Shown here in pieces: positions 49,654 through 59,089 of a DNA stretch of 64,000 nt (positions within the stretch are counted from its first letter, which is position 1; each line of letters starts with the position of its first letter). The stretch is taken from the NCBI RefSeq assembly GCF_024171815.1, contig NZ_JAMTCJ010000002.1, forward strand, positions 992,001-1,056,000, read 5' to 3'. The notes under the pieces are model-generated. The model worked only from the letters and a program-made list of their open reading frames with translations. It was not told where the DNA came from and ran no database searches. The position numbers and the translations under genes are program-made. The DNA comes from Williamsia maris (GTDB lineage Bacteria > Actinomycetota > Actinomycetes > Mycobacteriales > Mycobacteriaceae).

Positions 49654-51240
49654 ATGACCCAGACCAGCGCCCCGCCGATCGACATCCCCGCCGGCGCGCC
49701 CGCGTCCCGGCGATGGTTCGCTCTCGTCGCCCTCTGCCTCGCGACGTTGATGGTGATGATCGACAACACCATCGTCAACGTCGCGCTGCCGACCATCAGT
49801 CGGGACCTCGCGGCGAGCAGTTCCGGACTGCAGTGGGTGGTCGACGCCTACACCCTCGCGTTCGCGGGCCTGCTGATCACCGGCGGTCACCTCGGCGACC
49901 GCTTCGGACGGCGCCGCACCCTGCTCGTCGGGGTGATCGGCTTCGCGGTCGTCTCGGTGATCGCCGCGGAGTCGGGATCGCTGGCGATGCTCATCGCCTC
50001 CCGCGTCGGACTGGGCGTGTTCGCGGCATTGGTCTTCCCGGCCACCCTGGCCTTGCTGACCAGCGTGTTCCCCGATCCCCGCGAGCGTGCCGCGGCCTTC
50101 GGGGCGTGGGCCGCGACCACCGGCGTCGCGGTGGCGATCGGTCCGGTCCTCGGCGGGTGGTTGCTGGAGCACTACTCGTGGGCGTCGGTGTTCTGGGTGA
50201 ACCTCCCGTTCGCCGCGGTGGTCGTCGTCGCGGTGGTGGCGCTCGTGCCCTCGGGAGGCCGTCAGGAGGATGTCGGCGGGTTCGACGTGATCGGTCTGTT
50301 GCTGTCGGTGGCGGCGATGGGACTGCTCATCTACTCGGTGATCGAGGGGCCCGGCCATGGGTGGACCGACGCCCGCACCGTCGGCGGGGTCATCGTCGCC
50401 CTGGGGTTGGCCGCGGTGTTCGTGCGGCGCGAGATGCGTTCGGCGCATCCGATTCTCGACGTCCGTGTCTTCCGCAATCGTCAGTTCGCGACCGCCTCGG
50501 CACTGATCGCGCTCGCGTTCTTCTGCCTGTTCGGCTTCATCTTCCTGGTGACCCAGTACTTCCAGGCGGTGAAGGGCTACGGAACCCTGTCGGCCGGACT
50601 GCACACCCTGCCCTTCGCCGTCGTGCTCGCACTCGTCTCCCCGCTCGCGATGGCGCTGGTCCGGTACCTCGGCGTCGCGACGGTCTCGGCGACCGGGGCG
50701 CTGATGATGGCCGCGGGCTTCGCGCTCGTCGAGCTCACCGACGCCGACTCGTCCTACTGGGGACTGATCATCTGCTCGATGAGCCTGATGGCGGGAGGCC
50801 TGGGCCTGATCTCGGGTCCCTGCACGCACGTGGTGATGAACGCGCTCCCGCCGGCGCAGGCCGGAGCCGGTGCCGCGGTCAACGACACCACCCGCGAGTT
50901 CGGTGGCGCACTCGGTGTCGCGGTGCTCGGGTCCGCGTTGAGCTCGGTGTACCTGGCGGCGATGTCGGGGTCGCCGGCCGTGGCGGAGTTGCCCGACTCC
51001 GCCCGCGCCGCGGCCGAGACGTCGGTGATGGCGGGGATCGAGGTGGCCCGACAGGCACCCGCCCAGATGGGCGACGCCATCCGCGGCGCGGTCCAGGACG
51101 CATTCGTCGACGGTCTGCACCAGTCGGTCTGGATCGCGGTCGCCGCGGCCGGCCTCGCTGCGCCGGTCATGTGGTGGGGATTGCGGGAACGCACCCACGC
51201 CGATGCCGCGGTGGTCGACGTCGGGTCGGAATTCATCTGA
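49654..51240 (+). CDS. MFS multidrug efflux transporter, DHA2 (EmrB/QacA) family
   Basis: A 528-residue transporter with fourteen predicted helices. Motif D1-like MIDNTIVNVALPTI in helix one, the loop 2-3 motif GHLGDRFGRRR (motif A) and the helix-five antiporter motif AIGPVLGGWL (motif C) define a proton-driven drug exporter of the DHA2 branch. The ATG at 49654 has an ACGGGAGA site. The divergent TetR gene and palindromic operators make substrate-induced expression likely. Substrates are unknown; members export lipophilic cations, antibiotics or lipids. Confidence 0.92.
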   Translation: MTQTSAPPIDIPAGAPASRRWFALVALCLATLMVMIDNTIVNVALPTISRDLAASSSGLQWVVDAYTLAFAGLLITGGHLGDRFGRRRTLLVGVIGFAVVSVIAAESGSLAMLIASRVGLGVFAALVFPATLALLTSVFPDPRERAAAFGAWAATTGVAVAIGPVLGGWLLEHYSWASVFWVNLPFAAVVVVAVVALVPSGGRQEDVGGFDVIGLLLSVAAMGLLIYSVIEGPGHGWTDARTVGGVIVALGLAAVFVRREMRSAHPILDVRVFRNRQFATASALIALAFFCLFGFIFLVTQYFQAVKGYGTLSAGLHTLPFAVVLALVSPLAMALVRYLGVATVSATGALMMAAGFALVELTDADSSYWGLIICSMSLMAGGLGLISGPCTHVVMNALPPAQAGAGAAVNDTTREFGGALGVAVLGSALSSVYLAAMSGSPAVAELPDSARAAAETSVMAGIEVARQAPAQMGDAIRGAVQDAFVDGLHQSVWIAVAAAGLAAPVMWWGLRERTHADAAVVDVGSEFI

Positions 51241-51285
51241 CCGAACGCTCACGGACATACGTCCGGGAGGTTCACACTGGCCCAC

Positions 51286-52260
51286 ATGTCAGCGGGACGG
51301 GTGAGCATGCTGGTGACCGTGGTGGTCGTGATGCTGTTCGGGTCCGCGGGGGTCGCCTCCGCCGGGCCCGAACTGTCGCGGTCGGTGGTCCCGACGGCCG
51401 CGGCCCCGGTGGTCCGGAGCCAGGCCGCGGCGGTCGCGTACGCAAAGGAGCACGCCGACGCCGCCCCGCCGCGCACCAACGACTTCCGATGCCGACCGAG
51501 CGCCGCACACCCGCGCCCGATCCTCCTGCTGCACGGCACCGACTCCAGCGCCTATTCCGACTTCGGCGAGATAGCCCCTATGCTCGCCCGACGCGGCTTC
51601 TGCGTCTTCGCGATCAACTACGGCGGCCGCCCGTCGACCACGAGTTTCGGCACCGAGGACGTCCGCCGCAGCGGTCGACAGGTGGCGGCGTTCATCCCGC
51701 GGGTGCTCGCCGCGACCGGCGCGTCGGCCCTCGACATCATCGGGTACTCGCAGGGCGCCACGATCGGGCGCTACGTCATCGCCGATCTCGGTGCGGCGCC
51801 GCGGGTGCGCAGATGGATCGGCCTGGCGTCACCCACCTACGGCAGCATCTTCTACGGACTCTCACCCCTGGCCCGGGTTCCCGGCCTCGTCGCGGCGGTG
51901 GGCCCCGACCCCGTCAGCACCGCACTGGTGCAGCAGGTCGAGGGATCTGACTTCATCAGCCGACTCAACCGCGGTGGCGACACGGTGACGGGTGTCGACT
52001 ACACCACGATCGGCTCGCGCTACGACGAGGTGATCCAGCCGTACACGAACATCGCGCTCCGCTCACGGGGCGCGAGGAACATCCTGATCTCGGATCGGTG
52101 CGCCGCCGACATGGTCGGCCACTTCGGGATGCCCTACGACCGATACGCGCAACAGCTGCTGGTCAACGTCGTCGACCCCGCACATCCCGTTCGCCCGCTC
52201 TGCCGTTCCGTCCCTCTGGGTTCCGGCATCGCCGAGGTGGTCATCGGCGCGCACTCCTAG
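51286..52260 (+). CDS. Secreted lipase/esterase, alpha/beta hydrolase (class-2 lipase-like)
   Basis: A 324-residue exported hydrolase. A signal peptide (LVTVVVVMLFGSAGVASA, cut near residue 27) is followed by a compact lipase domain: oxyanion HGTDSS, nucleophile Ser in GYSQGA, and a C-terminal His in VGHFGMPYD. Two conserved Cys (about residues 69 and 106) could form a disulfide. This is the lipase type called class 2 / EstA-like in actinobacteria. The ATG at 51286 is used; an in-frame GTG (51301) and ATG (51307) would shorten the pre-signal region only. A small CGGAC/GTCCG hairpin precedes it. It is unrelated in sequence to the two LIP-family lipases. Confidence 0.85.
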   Translation: MSAGRVSMLVTVVVVMLFGSAGVASAGPELSRSVVPTAAAPVVRSQAAAVAYAKEHADAAPPRTNDFRCRPSAAHPRPILLLHGTDSSAYSDFGEIAPMLARRGFCVFAINYGGRPSTTSFGTEDVRRSGRQVAAFIPRVLAATGASALDIIGYSQGATIGRYVIADLGAAPRVRRWIGLASPTYGSIFYGLSPLARVPGLVAAVGPDPVSTALVQQVEGSDFISRLNRGGDTVTGVDYTTIGSRYDEVIQPYTNIALRSRGARNILISDRCAADMVGHFGMPYDRYAQQLLVNVVDPAHPVRPLCRSVPLGSGIAEVVIGAHS

Positions 52261-52280
52261 TGCCTGCCGGGCCCGAGCGC

Positions 52281-53459
52281 TCAGATGTCGAGGCGCAGAT
52301 CGGATCCCGCCGCGGCACGCGAGACGCAGGTGAGCATCCACCCGGCCGAGCGTTCCGGCGGCGTCAGCAGCGAATCCCGGTGGTCGACCTCGCCCTCGAG
52401 GACGCGGACCCGACACGTCCCGCAGAACCCCTGCTGGCACGAGTAGGGGACCGACGGCTGGGTCTTGCGGACCGCGGCGAGGGTCGACTCGGTCGCCGAC
52501 ACCTCGACCTCACGACCGGTGGCCGCGAGGGTGACCCGGAACGCCGAACCGTCGAGGACCGGTGGGGGACTGAACCGTTCGAAGTGCAGTTCGACGTCGT
52601 CGATGTGGGTGAGCTCGCGGCGGATGGCGTTGAGCATCGGGACCGGTCCACAGCAGTACACCGCGGTGCCGGCCTCGACCCCGTCGAGGAGCTCGGCCGC
52701 CGTGGGGATCCCACCGTTGTCGTCGGTGCGCACCGTGACGCGATCACCGTGCGAGCGCAGGGTCTCGACGAACGGGAGGGAGTCCTCGGAACGGCCGGTG
52801 TAGATCATCGACCAGTCGAGATCCAGGCGATCGGCCGCCGCGACCATGGGCAGGATCGGGGTGATGCCGATGCCACCGGCGACGAAACGCAACCGCTGTG
52901 CGGGTGAGCCGCGGCCCGGGAGCGCGAGCGGGAAAGCGTTGCGCGGACCCTTGACCGAGATGGTGTCACCGACGCGCAGACCCTCGTGGACCTCGACCGA
53001 ACCGCCGCCGCCGTCGGGGATGCGTCGCACCGCGATGCGGTAGTAGGTCCGGTCGGTCGGGTCACCGCAGAGCGAGTACTCGCGCATCCGGCCCGAGGGC
53101 AGCAGCAGGTCGAGGTGTGCGCCCGGATACCACGGCGGCAACTCCCCGCCGTCGAGCGAGACGAACGTCAGCGACACCACGTTCTCGTCCTCGGCCACCA
53201 CCGTGCGCTCGGCGATCCGGACCGTGGTGACGCCGGTGTTGATGCGGGTGTCCTTCGGCGCCTTCACGAATCGGCCGAGCAGCGGGTACCAGGACCGTGT
53301 GACGGCGGCGACGAACATCATGGCCGGGTCGTGTCGGAACCGTCCGTAGAGGTGCGGCGGGGTCGCCTCGGCGTCGTAGATCTCCATCGGGGCAGCCATG
53401 TCGACATCCGTGGGAACCGGGGGGATGTTCGATTCGTCGGTCGGCACGGTGGTGCTCAC
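52281..53459 (-). CDS. Ferredoxin reductase-like flavoprotein with C-terminal [2Fe-2S] domain
   Basis: A 392-residue electron-transfer protein. It has an FAD domain (MREYSLCGDPTD for flavin binding), an NAD(P) domain (FVAGGIGITPILPM) and a C-terminal plant-type ferredoxin with Cys-x4-Cys-x2-Cys (YSCQQGFCGTC) and the fourth Cys in MLTCVSRA. This is the architecture of oxygenase reductases such as VanB or phthalate dioxygenase reductase. The N-terminal ~60 residues are extra. The GTG start overlaps the stop of the diiron-protein gene by 4 bp. It probably supplies electrons to that neighbour. Confidence 0.9.
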   Translation of the reverse strand: MSTTVPTDESNIPPVPTDVDMAAPMEIYDAEATPPHLYGRFRHDPAMMFVAAVTRSWYPLLGRFVKAPKDTRINTGVTTVRIAERTVVAEDENVVSLTFVSLDGGELPPWYPGAHLDLLLPSGRMREYSLCGDPTDRTYYRIAVRRIPDGGGGSVEVHEGLRVGDTISVKGPRNAFPLALPGRGSPAQRLRFVAGGIGITPILPMVAAADRLDLDWSMIYTGRSEDSLPFVETLRSHGDRVTVRTDDNGGIPTAAELLDGVEAGTAVYCCGPVPMLNAIRRELTHIDDVELHFERFSPPPVLDGSAFRVTLAATGREVEVSATESTLAAVRKTQPSVPYSCQQGFCGTCRVRVLEGEVDHRDSLLTPPERSAGWMLTCVSRAAAGSDLRLDI

Positions 53460-54373
53460 GGATGGGCCGCGCGCGCGGCGGGCGACGCGGCGAGGTAGGC
53501 GACAGCCTGTGCGGTGGAGCCGATCTGATCGGGATAGAACGTCGGCTTGAAGTAGCTGAAGGTGGCGAAGATGATCGACCGCAACGTGGGCAGCACGCCG
53601 GCGCGGGCGCCACGTGCGTACTCGCGGATCATCCGCCAGTACGAGTACTCGATCGTGGGGTCACTCTTGGCGATGAACCGACTCCCGCGGTTGATCAGCA
53701 TCAACAGTCCGACGAGGCTGATCGCCATGGCCCGGCCGCGTCGGAGGTAACCGTCGCCGAAGTAGACCGCGACATCGTGCGCGACACACCGGTGTTCGAC
53801 CTCTTCGGCCCCGTGCCACGTGAACAGGTCGGTCATCGCCGGATCGGAGCCGTGCTCGCGCCACGTGTTGTTCAAGGCGAAATCGCCCAGGATGGCGGTG
53901 TAGTGCTCGATCGCCGCGATCAGCCAGAGGCGCTCGACGAGATCCTTCTTGCGCCGGTCCTCCGACCAGGACTGCTTGGGCGACAACGCCTTGCGGAACA
54001 ACCACTGCATCTGCCGCTGGAACGGGCGCGGGTCGACACCGTGGCGGTCGAGGAAGTCCCAGAGCACCTTGTCGTGGGCTTCGGCGTGCATGGCCTCCTG
54101 GCCGATGAACCCGCGCATGGTGGCGGCGAGTTCCTCGTCGGCGACCAGCGGCAGTGCCTCGTTGTACGTCGTGACGAACCACCGCTCGCCCTCGGGCAGC
54201 AGGAGGTTCAGCATGCTGATGACGTTCGACGACATCGGGTGGCCCGGGATCCAGTGCAGCGGTGTCGCCTCGAAGTCGAAGGCGACGTTGCGCGCGTGCA
54301 GCGACACCGGTCCCGGATCGTGCTCGCCGGGCGTGACCCGGGCTGCCTTCGAGGTGTGGGTTGACTGTGACAT
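53456..54373 (-). CDS. PF10118-type ferritin-like protein, probable diiron enzyme
   Basis: A 305-residue all-helical protein of the family annotated as 'metal-dependent hydrolase'. The residues visible are those of a ferritin-like diiron-carboxylate site: Glu63, Glu93-x-x-His96 (QEAMH), Glu156 (IEHYTA), and Glu191-x-x-His194 (EEVEH). A hydrophobic segment (~213-230) may attach it to the membrane. The gene sits between ephD and a flavin/[2Fe-2S] reductase, overlapping the latter by 4 bp, so an oxygenase or desaturase role on a lipid is at least as likely as hydrolysis. It starts 10 bp after ephD. Confidence 0.82.
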   Translation of the reverse strand: MSQSTHTSKAARVTPGEHDPGPVSLHARNVAFDFEATPLHWIPGHPMSSNVISMLNLLLPEGERWFVTTYNEALPLVADEELAATMRGFIGQEAMHAEAHDKVLWDFLDRHGVDPRPFQRQMQWLFRKALSPKQSWSEDRRKKDLVERLWLIAAIEHYTAILGDFALNNTWREHGSDPAMTDLFTWHGAEEVEHRCVAHDVAVYFGDGYLRRGRAMAISLVGLLMLINRGSRFIAKSDPTIEYSYWRMIREYARGARAGVLPTLRSIIFATFSYFKPTFYPDQIGSTAQAVAYLAASPAARAAHP

Positions 54374-54383
54374 GACGATCTCC

Positions 54384-56162
54384 TCAGACCAGATTGGTGC
54401 GGGCCATGCGCCGGGACAGACCCGGCACGAAGCGGTAGATGCGGTAGCCGACCTTGGCCTCCACCGTCACCGGGACCACCGCGCGGTTTGCACTGATCGC
54501 CCCCAGGATCTCCGTCGCCACCCGATCGGGGGTGAACCCTCGGCGGCGATACATTCCGTTCATCTTGTCGCGCAGCTGTTCCTGGCCGTCTGTGCTGGCA
54601 CCGGCGAACTCGGTGGCCGAGATGATGTTGGTGTCGACGATGCCGGGACAGATGGCCGTGACACCGATGTGGTGTTCGGCCAACTCGGCACGCAGCGACT
54701 CGCTGAGCAGCAGCACGCCCGCCTTGGTGGCGGCGTAGGCGCCGAGTCCGCGCTGCGGGGTGAACGCGGCAGCCGAGGCCAGGTTGACGATCTGGCCGCC
54801 GAGTCCGCGCGCGACCATCGCCCGCCCGAACAGGCGGCTGCCCGTCGCGACCGAGACGAGGTTGATGTCGACGAGGCGTCGGATCTGTGCGTCGGTCGCG
54901 TCGAGAAGCGGTCCGGCCAGGCCGATCCCGGCGTTGTTGATGACGATGTCGGGTACGCCGTGGGAGTCGGTGACCGTGGACGCGAACGCCTCGAACGCGT
55001 CGGTGTCGGCCACGTCGAGGGCATAGGCGTGCGCGGTGCCACCGGTGTCGGTGATGATGCTCGCGGTCTTCTCGGCCGCGGCGAGGTCGATGTCGGCGAG
55101 GACCACCTCACCGCCCTGCTCGGCCAGCAACAGTGCTGTCTCCCGGCCGATCCCGCTGCCGGCACCGGTGACGACGGCGAGCTTCCCCGCGAAGGGGGCG
55201 GGGGTGCCGGTCAGGCGGGCGCGGGCGATCGCCGCACTCGGCGTGCCGCTCTCGAGGGACGTGATGAAGTCACGGGTCACCTCGGCCAACAACTCCGGAC
55301 GCGAATACGGCAACCAGTGTCCGGTCGGCAGGTCGCGACGCCACAGCTCCTGCACGTACTGGTGGGTGTGGTCATAGATCGCGGGCCGCAACGCGATGTC
55401 GCGGCGGTTCACGATCTGGAAGACCGGCACGTCGGTCGAGCGGGCGTCCGGATGGAACAGTCGGGGCCGCAGGTTGGCGCGGTAGTACCGCAGACCGGAG
55501 ATCATGTCGCGGTGCAGCGTCGGCGAGACGGTCACGTCACCGGCGGCGGTGCCCTCGACCAGGTGCAGGAACTGCCGCCACACCGGGGCGTACCCGAGCA
55601 GACCGAAGAACACCTTCGGCACCACCGGCAGTTGGAACATCACCGTGTACGCCGACGACGCGACCTGTGTCAGGGCGGTGCCGATGGCGGACGGGGTCGG
55701 GCGGCGCAGCTTGCCGCGCGCCCACACGCCGAGGTGGTCGAGATTGGGTCCCGACACCGACGTGAACGAGGCGATGCGGTCGGAGGCGCCCGGGGTGGTC
55801 ACGGCCTCCCAGGTCTGGACCGAACCCCAGTCGTGGGCCATCACGTGCACCGGCTTGTCGCTGACCGCCGCCGCGACGGCGAACAGGTCGCCGGCGAGGG
55901 CCTCGAGTCGGTACGGGGCGTCGCCCGACGGTGCGTCGGTGGCGCCGTAGCCGCGGGTGTCGTAGGCGACGACGTGGAAGTCCTCGGCGAGCAGCGGGGC
56001 CACGTGCGTCCACAGGTGATGCGTGTCCGGCCAGCCATGCACCAGGACGACGGTCGGATCGCTGGGATCGCCGAGCTCGAACACCGCCAGCCGCACGTCA
56101 GCACTGGTCACGGTGCGCTCACGCCACGCAATGGTCGGCCGTGCTCGGGCTTCGTCGCTCAC
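54384..56162 (-). CDS. ephD: Alpha/beta hydrolase-SDR fusion (EphD-like)
   Basis: A 592-residue bifunctional protein. Residues ~15-300 are an epoxide-hydrolase-type alpha/beta hydrolase with oxyanion HGWPD and nucleophile Asp111 in MAHDWGS; residues ~320-592 are a short-chain dehydrogenase with TGAGSGIG, NNAG and the YAATK pair. This fusion is EphD of mycobacteria, where it has been linked to mycolic-acid metabolism. The hydrolase should open epoxides and the SDR oxidise or reduce the resulting group. It is the first gene of the operon with the diiron protein and reductase, which could introduce the epoxide. Confidence 0.9.
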   Translation of the reverse strand: MSDEARARPTIAWRERTVTSADVRLAVFELGDPSDPTVVLVHGWPDTHHLWTHVAPLLAEDFHVVAYDTRGYGATDAPSGDAPYRLEALAGDLFAVAAAVSDKPVHVMAHDWGSVQTWEAVTTPGASDRIASFTSVSGPNLDHLGVWARGKLRRPTPSAIGTALTQVASSAYTVMFQLPVVPKVFFGLLGYAPVWRQFLHLVEGTAAGDVTVSPTLHRDMISGLRYYRANLRPRLFHPDARSTDVPVFQIVNRRDIALRPAIYDHTHQYVQELWRRDLPTGHWLPYSRPELLAEVTRDFITSLESGTPSAAIARARLTGTPAPFAGKLAVVTGAGSGIGRETALLLAEQGGEVVLADIDLAAAEKTASIITDTGGTAHAYALDVADTDAFEAFASTVTDSHGVPDIVINNAGIGLAGPLLDATDAQIRRLVDINLVSVATGSRLFGRAMVARGLGGQIVNLASAAAFTPQRGLGAYAATKAGVLLLSESLRAELAEHHIGVTAICPGIVDTNIISATEFAGASTDGQEQLRDKMNGMYRRRGFTPDRVATEILGAISANRAVVPVTVEAKVGYRIYRFVPGLSRRMARTNLV

Positions 56163-56237
56163 GAGCAGTAGACGTTACCACCCGTCACAGGTACCCGACA
56201 GGGTTCCGACCTCGCCGTTCTCCCCGCGGGAGGTAGC

Positions 56238-57311
56238 TCAGCAGCCGTTGAGGAGCCGCGCGAGGTCGGTGTACGCGGGTTTCGGGGTGTCGTTGTTGTA
56301 ACGCATACCGAAATTCTGTTCCCGGTCGTAGATGTTGGTCCCGGTGTCGCGCATCGAGTAGACGAAGAAGTTGCCGACGTAGCCGAGTTGGAGCGCTCGT
56401 CGGATGCCGTTGGTGATGTTCGTCGACTGCGCCGCGGGTGACAGCGAGCCCTGTGACTGTCCGGTCGGGGCGCCGTACTCGGTGATCCAGATGGGTTTGC
56501 CGCCGTCGCCGTTGGACGACATGACGTCGTGCACGACCGGGACCTCGTTGAAGTAGTTGTACTGGTTGGGGCGCGTGTCCGCCGGATCCAGCGGGTATGT
56601 GTACGGATGCATCGCGACCGCGTTCATGGAACCCGCGGCCCCGGCGGCGTACATGGCCCGGACGAAGTCGGTGGGGTGCATGTTGCCGTTGGTGTTCGAG
56701 GCGCCCGTCACGCCTCCGCTGAGGACGTACGTCTGCGGGGACACCTGACGGATGGCCGTCGAGGCCGCCTTGAGAAGTGAGACATATTTCGTGGGATTCA
56801 CCTGAGGTAGAAAGAATTGTTGTAGATTCGGCTCGTTCCATATCTCGTACGCGGCTACAGAACCCTGATAATGCCGGGCGACCTGTCCGGCGAATACGCC
56901 GAAATCATTCGCGTTCGCGGGAACGAGTTTGTCGGAATCCACCGACGACGCGACGCGTGCCCATTTCGGGGTATAGGTGATCAACCCGAGTACGTTCAGT
57001 CCGCGTGCGCGGGCCGCATTGACCAACCTGTCGACGCGGGACCACGCCAGGGTTCCGCGCGTGGCCTCGACGAGGCTCCAGGGGATGTCGATCCGGACCC
57101 AGCTCGCGCCCAGCGTGCGGGTTTCCGAGAACGACTGCGTCAGTTGCGCATCGGAGTAGTCGAAGACGGCCGATCCCGGCGAGACGCCGATGGCCACCTG
57201 ACATTGTGCGGCCTGGGAGACGCCCGGCGTGGCCGCGATCATCCCCATTCCGACAACCATCGCGACGATGACGACCATGCGATTCCACCTGGCTGTGATG
57301 CGTGTTCGCAC
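56238..57311 (-). CDS. Secreted PslG-like glycoside hydrolase (paralog 2)
   Basis: A 357-residue exported glycosidase. The signal peptide ends near GVSQAAQC. The (beta/alpha)8 domain has the acid/base Glu in YEIWNEPN and the nucleophile in WITEYGAPTG, with AMHPYTYPLDP and VYSMRDTGTN also conserved with the gene at 59090-60241. Unlike the paralog at 27382 it has no Thr-rich tail. The GTG at 57311 is preferred because AAGGAA lies 9 nt upstream; the GTG at 57317 is too close. The C-terminal KPAYTDLARLLNGC leaves a final Cys. It is divergent from the Wzz-like gene across 400 bp. The probable substrate is an extracellular polysaccharide. Confidence 0.83.
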   Translation of the reverse strand: MRTRITARWNRMVVIVAMVVGMGMIAATPGVSQAAQCQVAIGVSPGSAVFDYSDAQLTQSFSETRTLGASWVRIDIPWSLVEATRGTLAWSRVDRLVNAARARGLNVLGLITYTPKWARVASSVDSDKLVPANANDFGVFAGQVARHYQGSVAAYEIWNEPNLQQFFLPQVNPTKYVSLLKAASTAIRQVSPQTYVLSGGVTGASNTNGNMHPTDFVRAMYAAGAAGSMNAVAMHPYTYPLDPADTRPNQYNYFNEVPVVHDVMSSNGDGGKPIWITEYGAPTGQSQGSLSPAAQSTNITNGIRRALQLGYVGNFFVYSMRDTGTNIYDREQNFGMRYNNDTPKPAYTDLARLLNGC

Positions 57312-57715
57312 AACCACATTCCTTCCGATTACCCCGGCGCTCAGTATGCAGGCGTCGATATCGGTGGTCGGGTGAGAATGCGACTTGTTCTCCTACCGCA
57401 ATCAGTTCGTTATTACTCGGCCCCATTCCGACGTGCGTGGTCGGTAAGAGGAAGAATTAGTTTGTGATGATGATCGAATAATTGCCGGTAACACATTTCG
57501 GACGGTGTTTCGGTTACGCGTGCGCGTCGGCGGCGACGGGAACGGCCGCGACCCCGCGGCGGTCCCGGCCTCATCGGTGCGGGTCAGGCCGTCGCTCGCG
57601 CATCCTCCCGCAGCTCACCGTGCAGTACTATCGTCAATGTTCTGTACGGATCTGCAATCTGTGGGGGTTGTGGCGTGCGTCCGCACTCGTGGGCGCCAGG
57701 GGGAAGTGAACGTAT
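57312..57715. other. 404-bp divergent intergenic region with AT-rich patch
   Basis: No gene is evident. Between about 57405 and 57500 the composition falls well below the surroundings (GTTATTACTCGG, GAAGAATTAGTTTGTGATGATGATCG, AATAATTGCCGG), similar to the island before the glycosidase at 27382. It must hold the promoters of the glycosidase (leftward) and the Wzz-like gene (rightward). GGGGGAAG just before 57716 is the Wzz-like ribosome site, and CTGTGGGGG at 57660 also occurs before the 27382 gene. Confidence 0.55.
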
Positions 57716-59080
57716 ATGAGTCAGTCGGATTCGCGTGCCCGAAACGGGGTCACCGTGGACGTCGTGGGGCACGTCCGCGGTCTGGTGCGAGTACTACCGG
57801 TCGCGGTCATCGTGGGGATCGTCGTCGCCATCGCGGTGTACGCATTCCAGTCCAGTACGTCGACGCGCTACCAGGCCGACCTCGTCGCGCAGATCGTGAC
57901 GCCCGGTTCGGCCGCGACCGGTCAGTCGGGGGCGACCTCGACCGACGCCGCCACCGCAGCAGGCCCGTTCGTCGCGCTGTCGACCGACCAGCAGGTGATC
58001 GACGCCGTCTCGCGTGCGGCCGGGGTCTCGGACGCCCAGTTCACCGTGAGCGCAGGCGAAGTGCCCGGCATCGTGTCCGTCTCGGCCGACGGTGACTCGC
58101 GCGAGCAGGCGGCGGCGATCGCCCGGGCGGTGGTCTCGACCGTCGACTCCACCTACCGGACCCGTCAGCAGGCCGTGACGACCACGAGCTCGCCGGACTC
58201 CGCGATCAGCAACGGACTCAACAACCTGTCCACCCGTCTCACCGCTCTGACCGATCAACTCGACGGTGTGATCCAGGAGGGTGGCACCGCCCAACGGGAG
58301 ATCGCCGCGCTGACCGCTCAGATCGCCCAGCTCCGGTCGCAGGCGACCTCGACGACTGCGGCATCCACCGACGCGACCCCGACGCAGCGCCTGATCCTGC
58401 TCGCCCAACCGGCCGGCTCTGTGAAGGCCGGCACGATTCCGCCGGCGGCCATCGCGGCCGTGATCGGTCTCATCGCCATGATCCTGGTGGCGGAGATCCT
58501 GTCCGCGACACGCTCTCGTCGTGGGAAGACCGTCAACCGCGAGTGGGCGCGGCGGCTCGCCGAGACGACCTCGACGCCGGTCGATCTGCTCGTCGACGGG
58601 ACGCAGTTGCCCGCCGTGACCGCGGCGGCCGTGTCCCGCGCGGCGTCCGTTCTGGTGTGGTCGTCGCCGGGTGCCACCGACGTGGCGTCCGACCTCGCCG
58701 GAATCCCGGGCGCGCAGACCACACTGGCGGCCCTGGGACCGGATGCTCCTGCGATCACCGATGGTCAGTACGGACTCGCGGTCGTCGTCGTACGCGAGGG
58801 CGAGGCGCACCGCCCCGAGGTCGCCGCGGCGATGGAGACACTGACGGCGTGGGACATCCCCGCACGACTGCTCGTCGTCGCGACCGCCACGCGCGGAACC
58901 CTGTCGCTCCCCGGTGGACTCGCGCTCGCGTTCCGCAAGCCCGCGGCCGGCGGAGTCGAGGCGCCTGCAGGGGAGGCGGTGGCCGACGCTGCCGGGTCCC
59001 GCACGCCCGCAGCCGGACCCGCGGTGTCGGGCCCGGCGACGGATGTCCCGGAGGCGGATCGCCAGCCGGTCAACGGCTGA
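57716..59080 (+). CDS. Wzz/YveK-like polysaccharide co-polymerase
   Basis: A 454-residue membrane protein. Two helices (~26-45 and ~242-262) bracket an extracytoplasmic domain with a coiled-coil-prone segment (LNNLSTRLTALTDQLDGVIQ), the layout of chain-length-determinant proteins. The C-terminal cytoplasmic part (~270-410) resembles the tyrosine-kinase-like domain of Wzc/CpsD proteins but shows no Walker A motif, so kinase activity is unlikely. A Pro/Ala-rich tail ends the protein. It probably sets polymer length for the Wzy-like polymerase encoded convergently at 60238-61560. The ATG has a GGGGGAAG site. Confidence 0.75.
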   Translation: MSQSDSRARNGVTVDVVGHVRGLVRVLPVAVIVGIVVAIAVYAFQSSTSTRYQADLVAQIVTPGSAATGQSGATSTDAATAAGPFVALSTDQQVIDAVSRAAGVSDAQFTVSAGEVPGIVSVSADGDSREQAAAIARAVVSTVDSTYRTRQQAVTTTSSPDSAISNGLNNLSTRLTALTDQLDGVIQEGGTAQREIAALTAQIAQLRSQATSTTAASTDATPTQRLILLAQPAGSVKAGTIPPAAIAAVIGLIAMILVAEILSATRSRRGKTVNREWARRLAETTSTPVDLLVDGTQLPAVTAAAVSRAASVLVWSSPGATDVASDLAGIPGAQTTLAALGPDAPAITDGQYGLAVVVVREGEAHRPEVAAAMETLTAWDIPARLLVVATATRGTLSLPGGLALAFRKPAAGGVEAPAGEAVADAAGSRTPAAGPAVSGPATDVPEADRQPVNG

Positions 59081-59089
59081 GCACCTGCC

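Noticed and set aside
57716-59080. Wzz-like protein as an active BY-kinase (Wzc type)
   Set aside because: The C-terminal domain shows no Walker A/A' motifs and there is no tyrosine cluster at the end.
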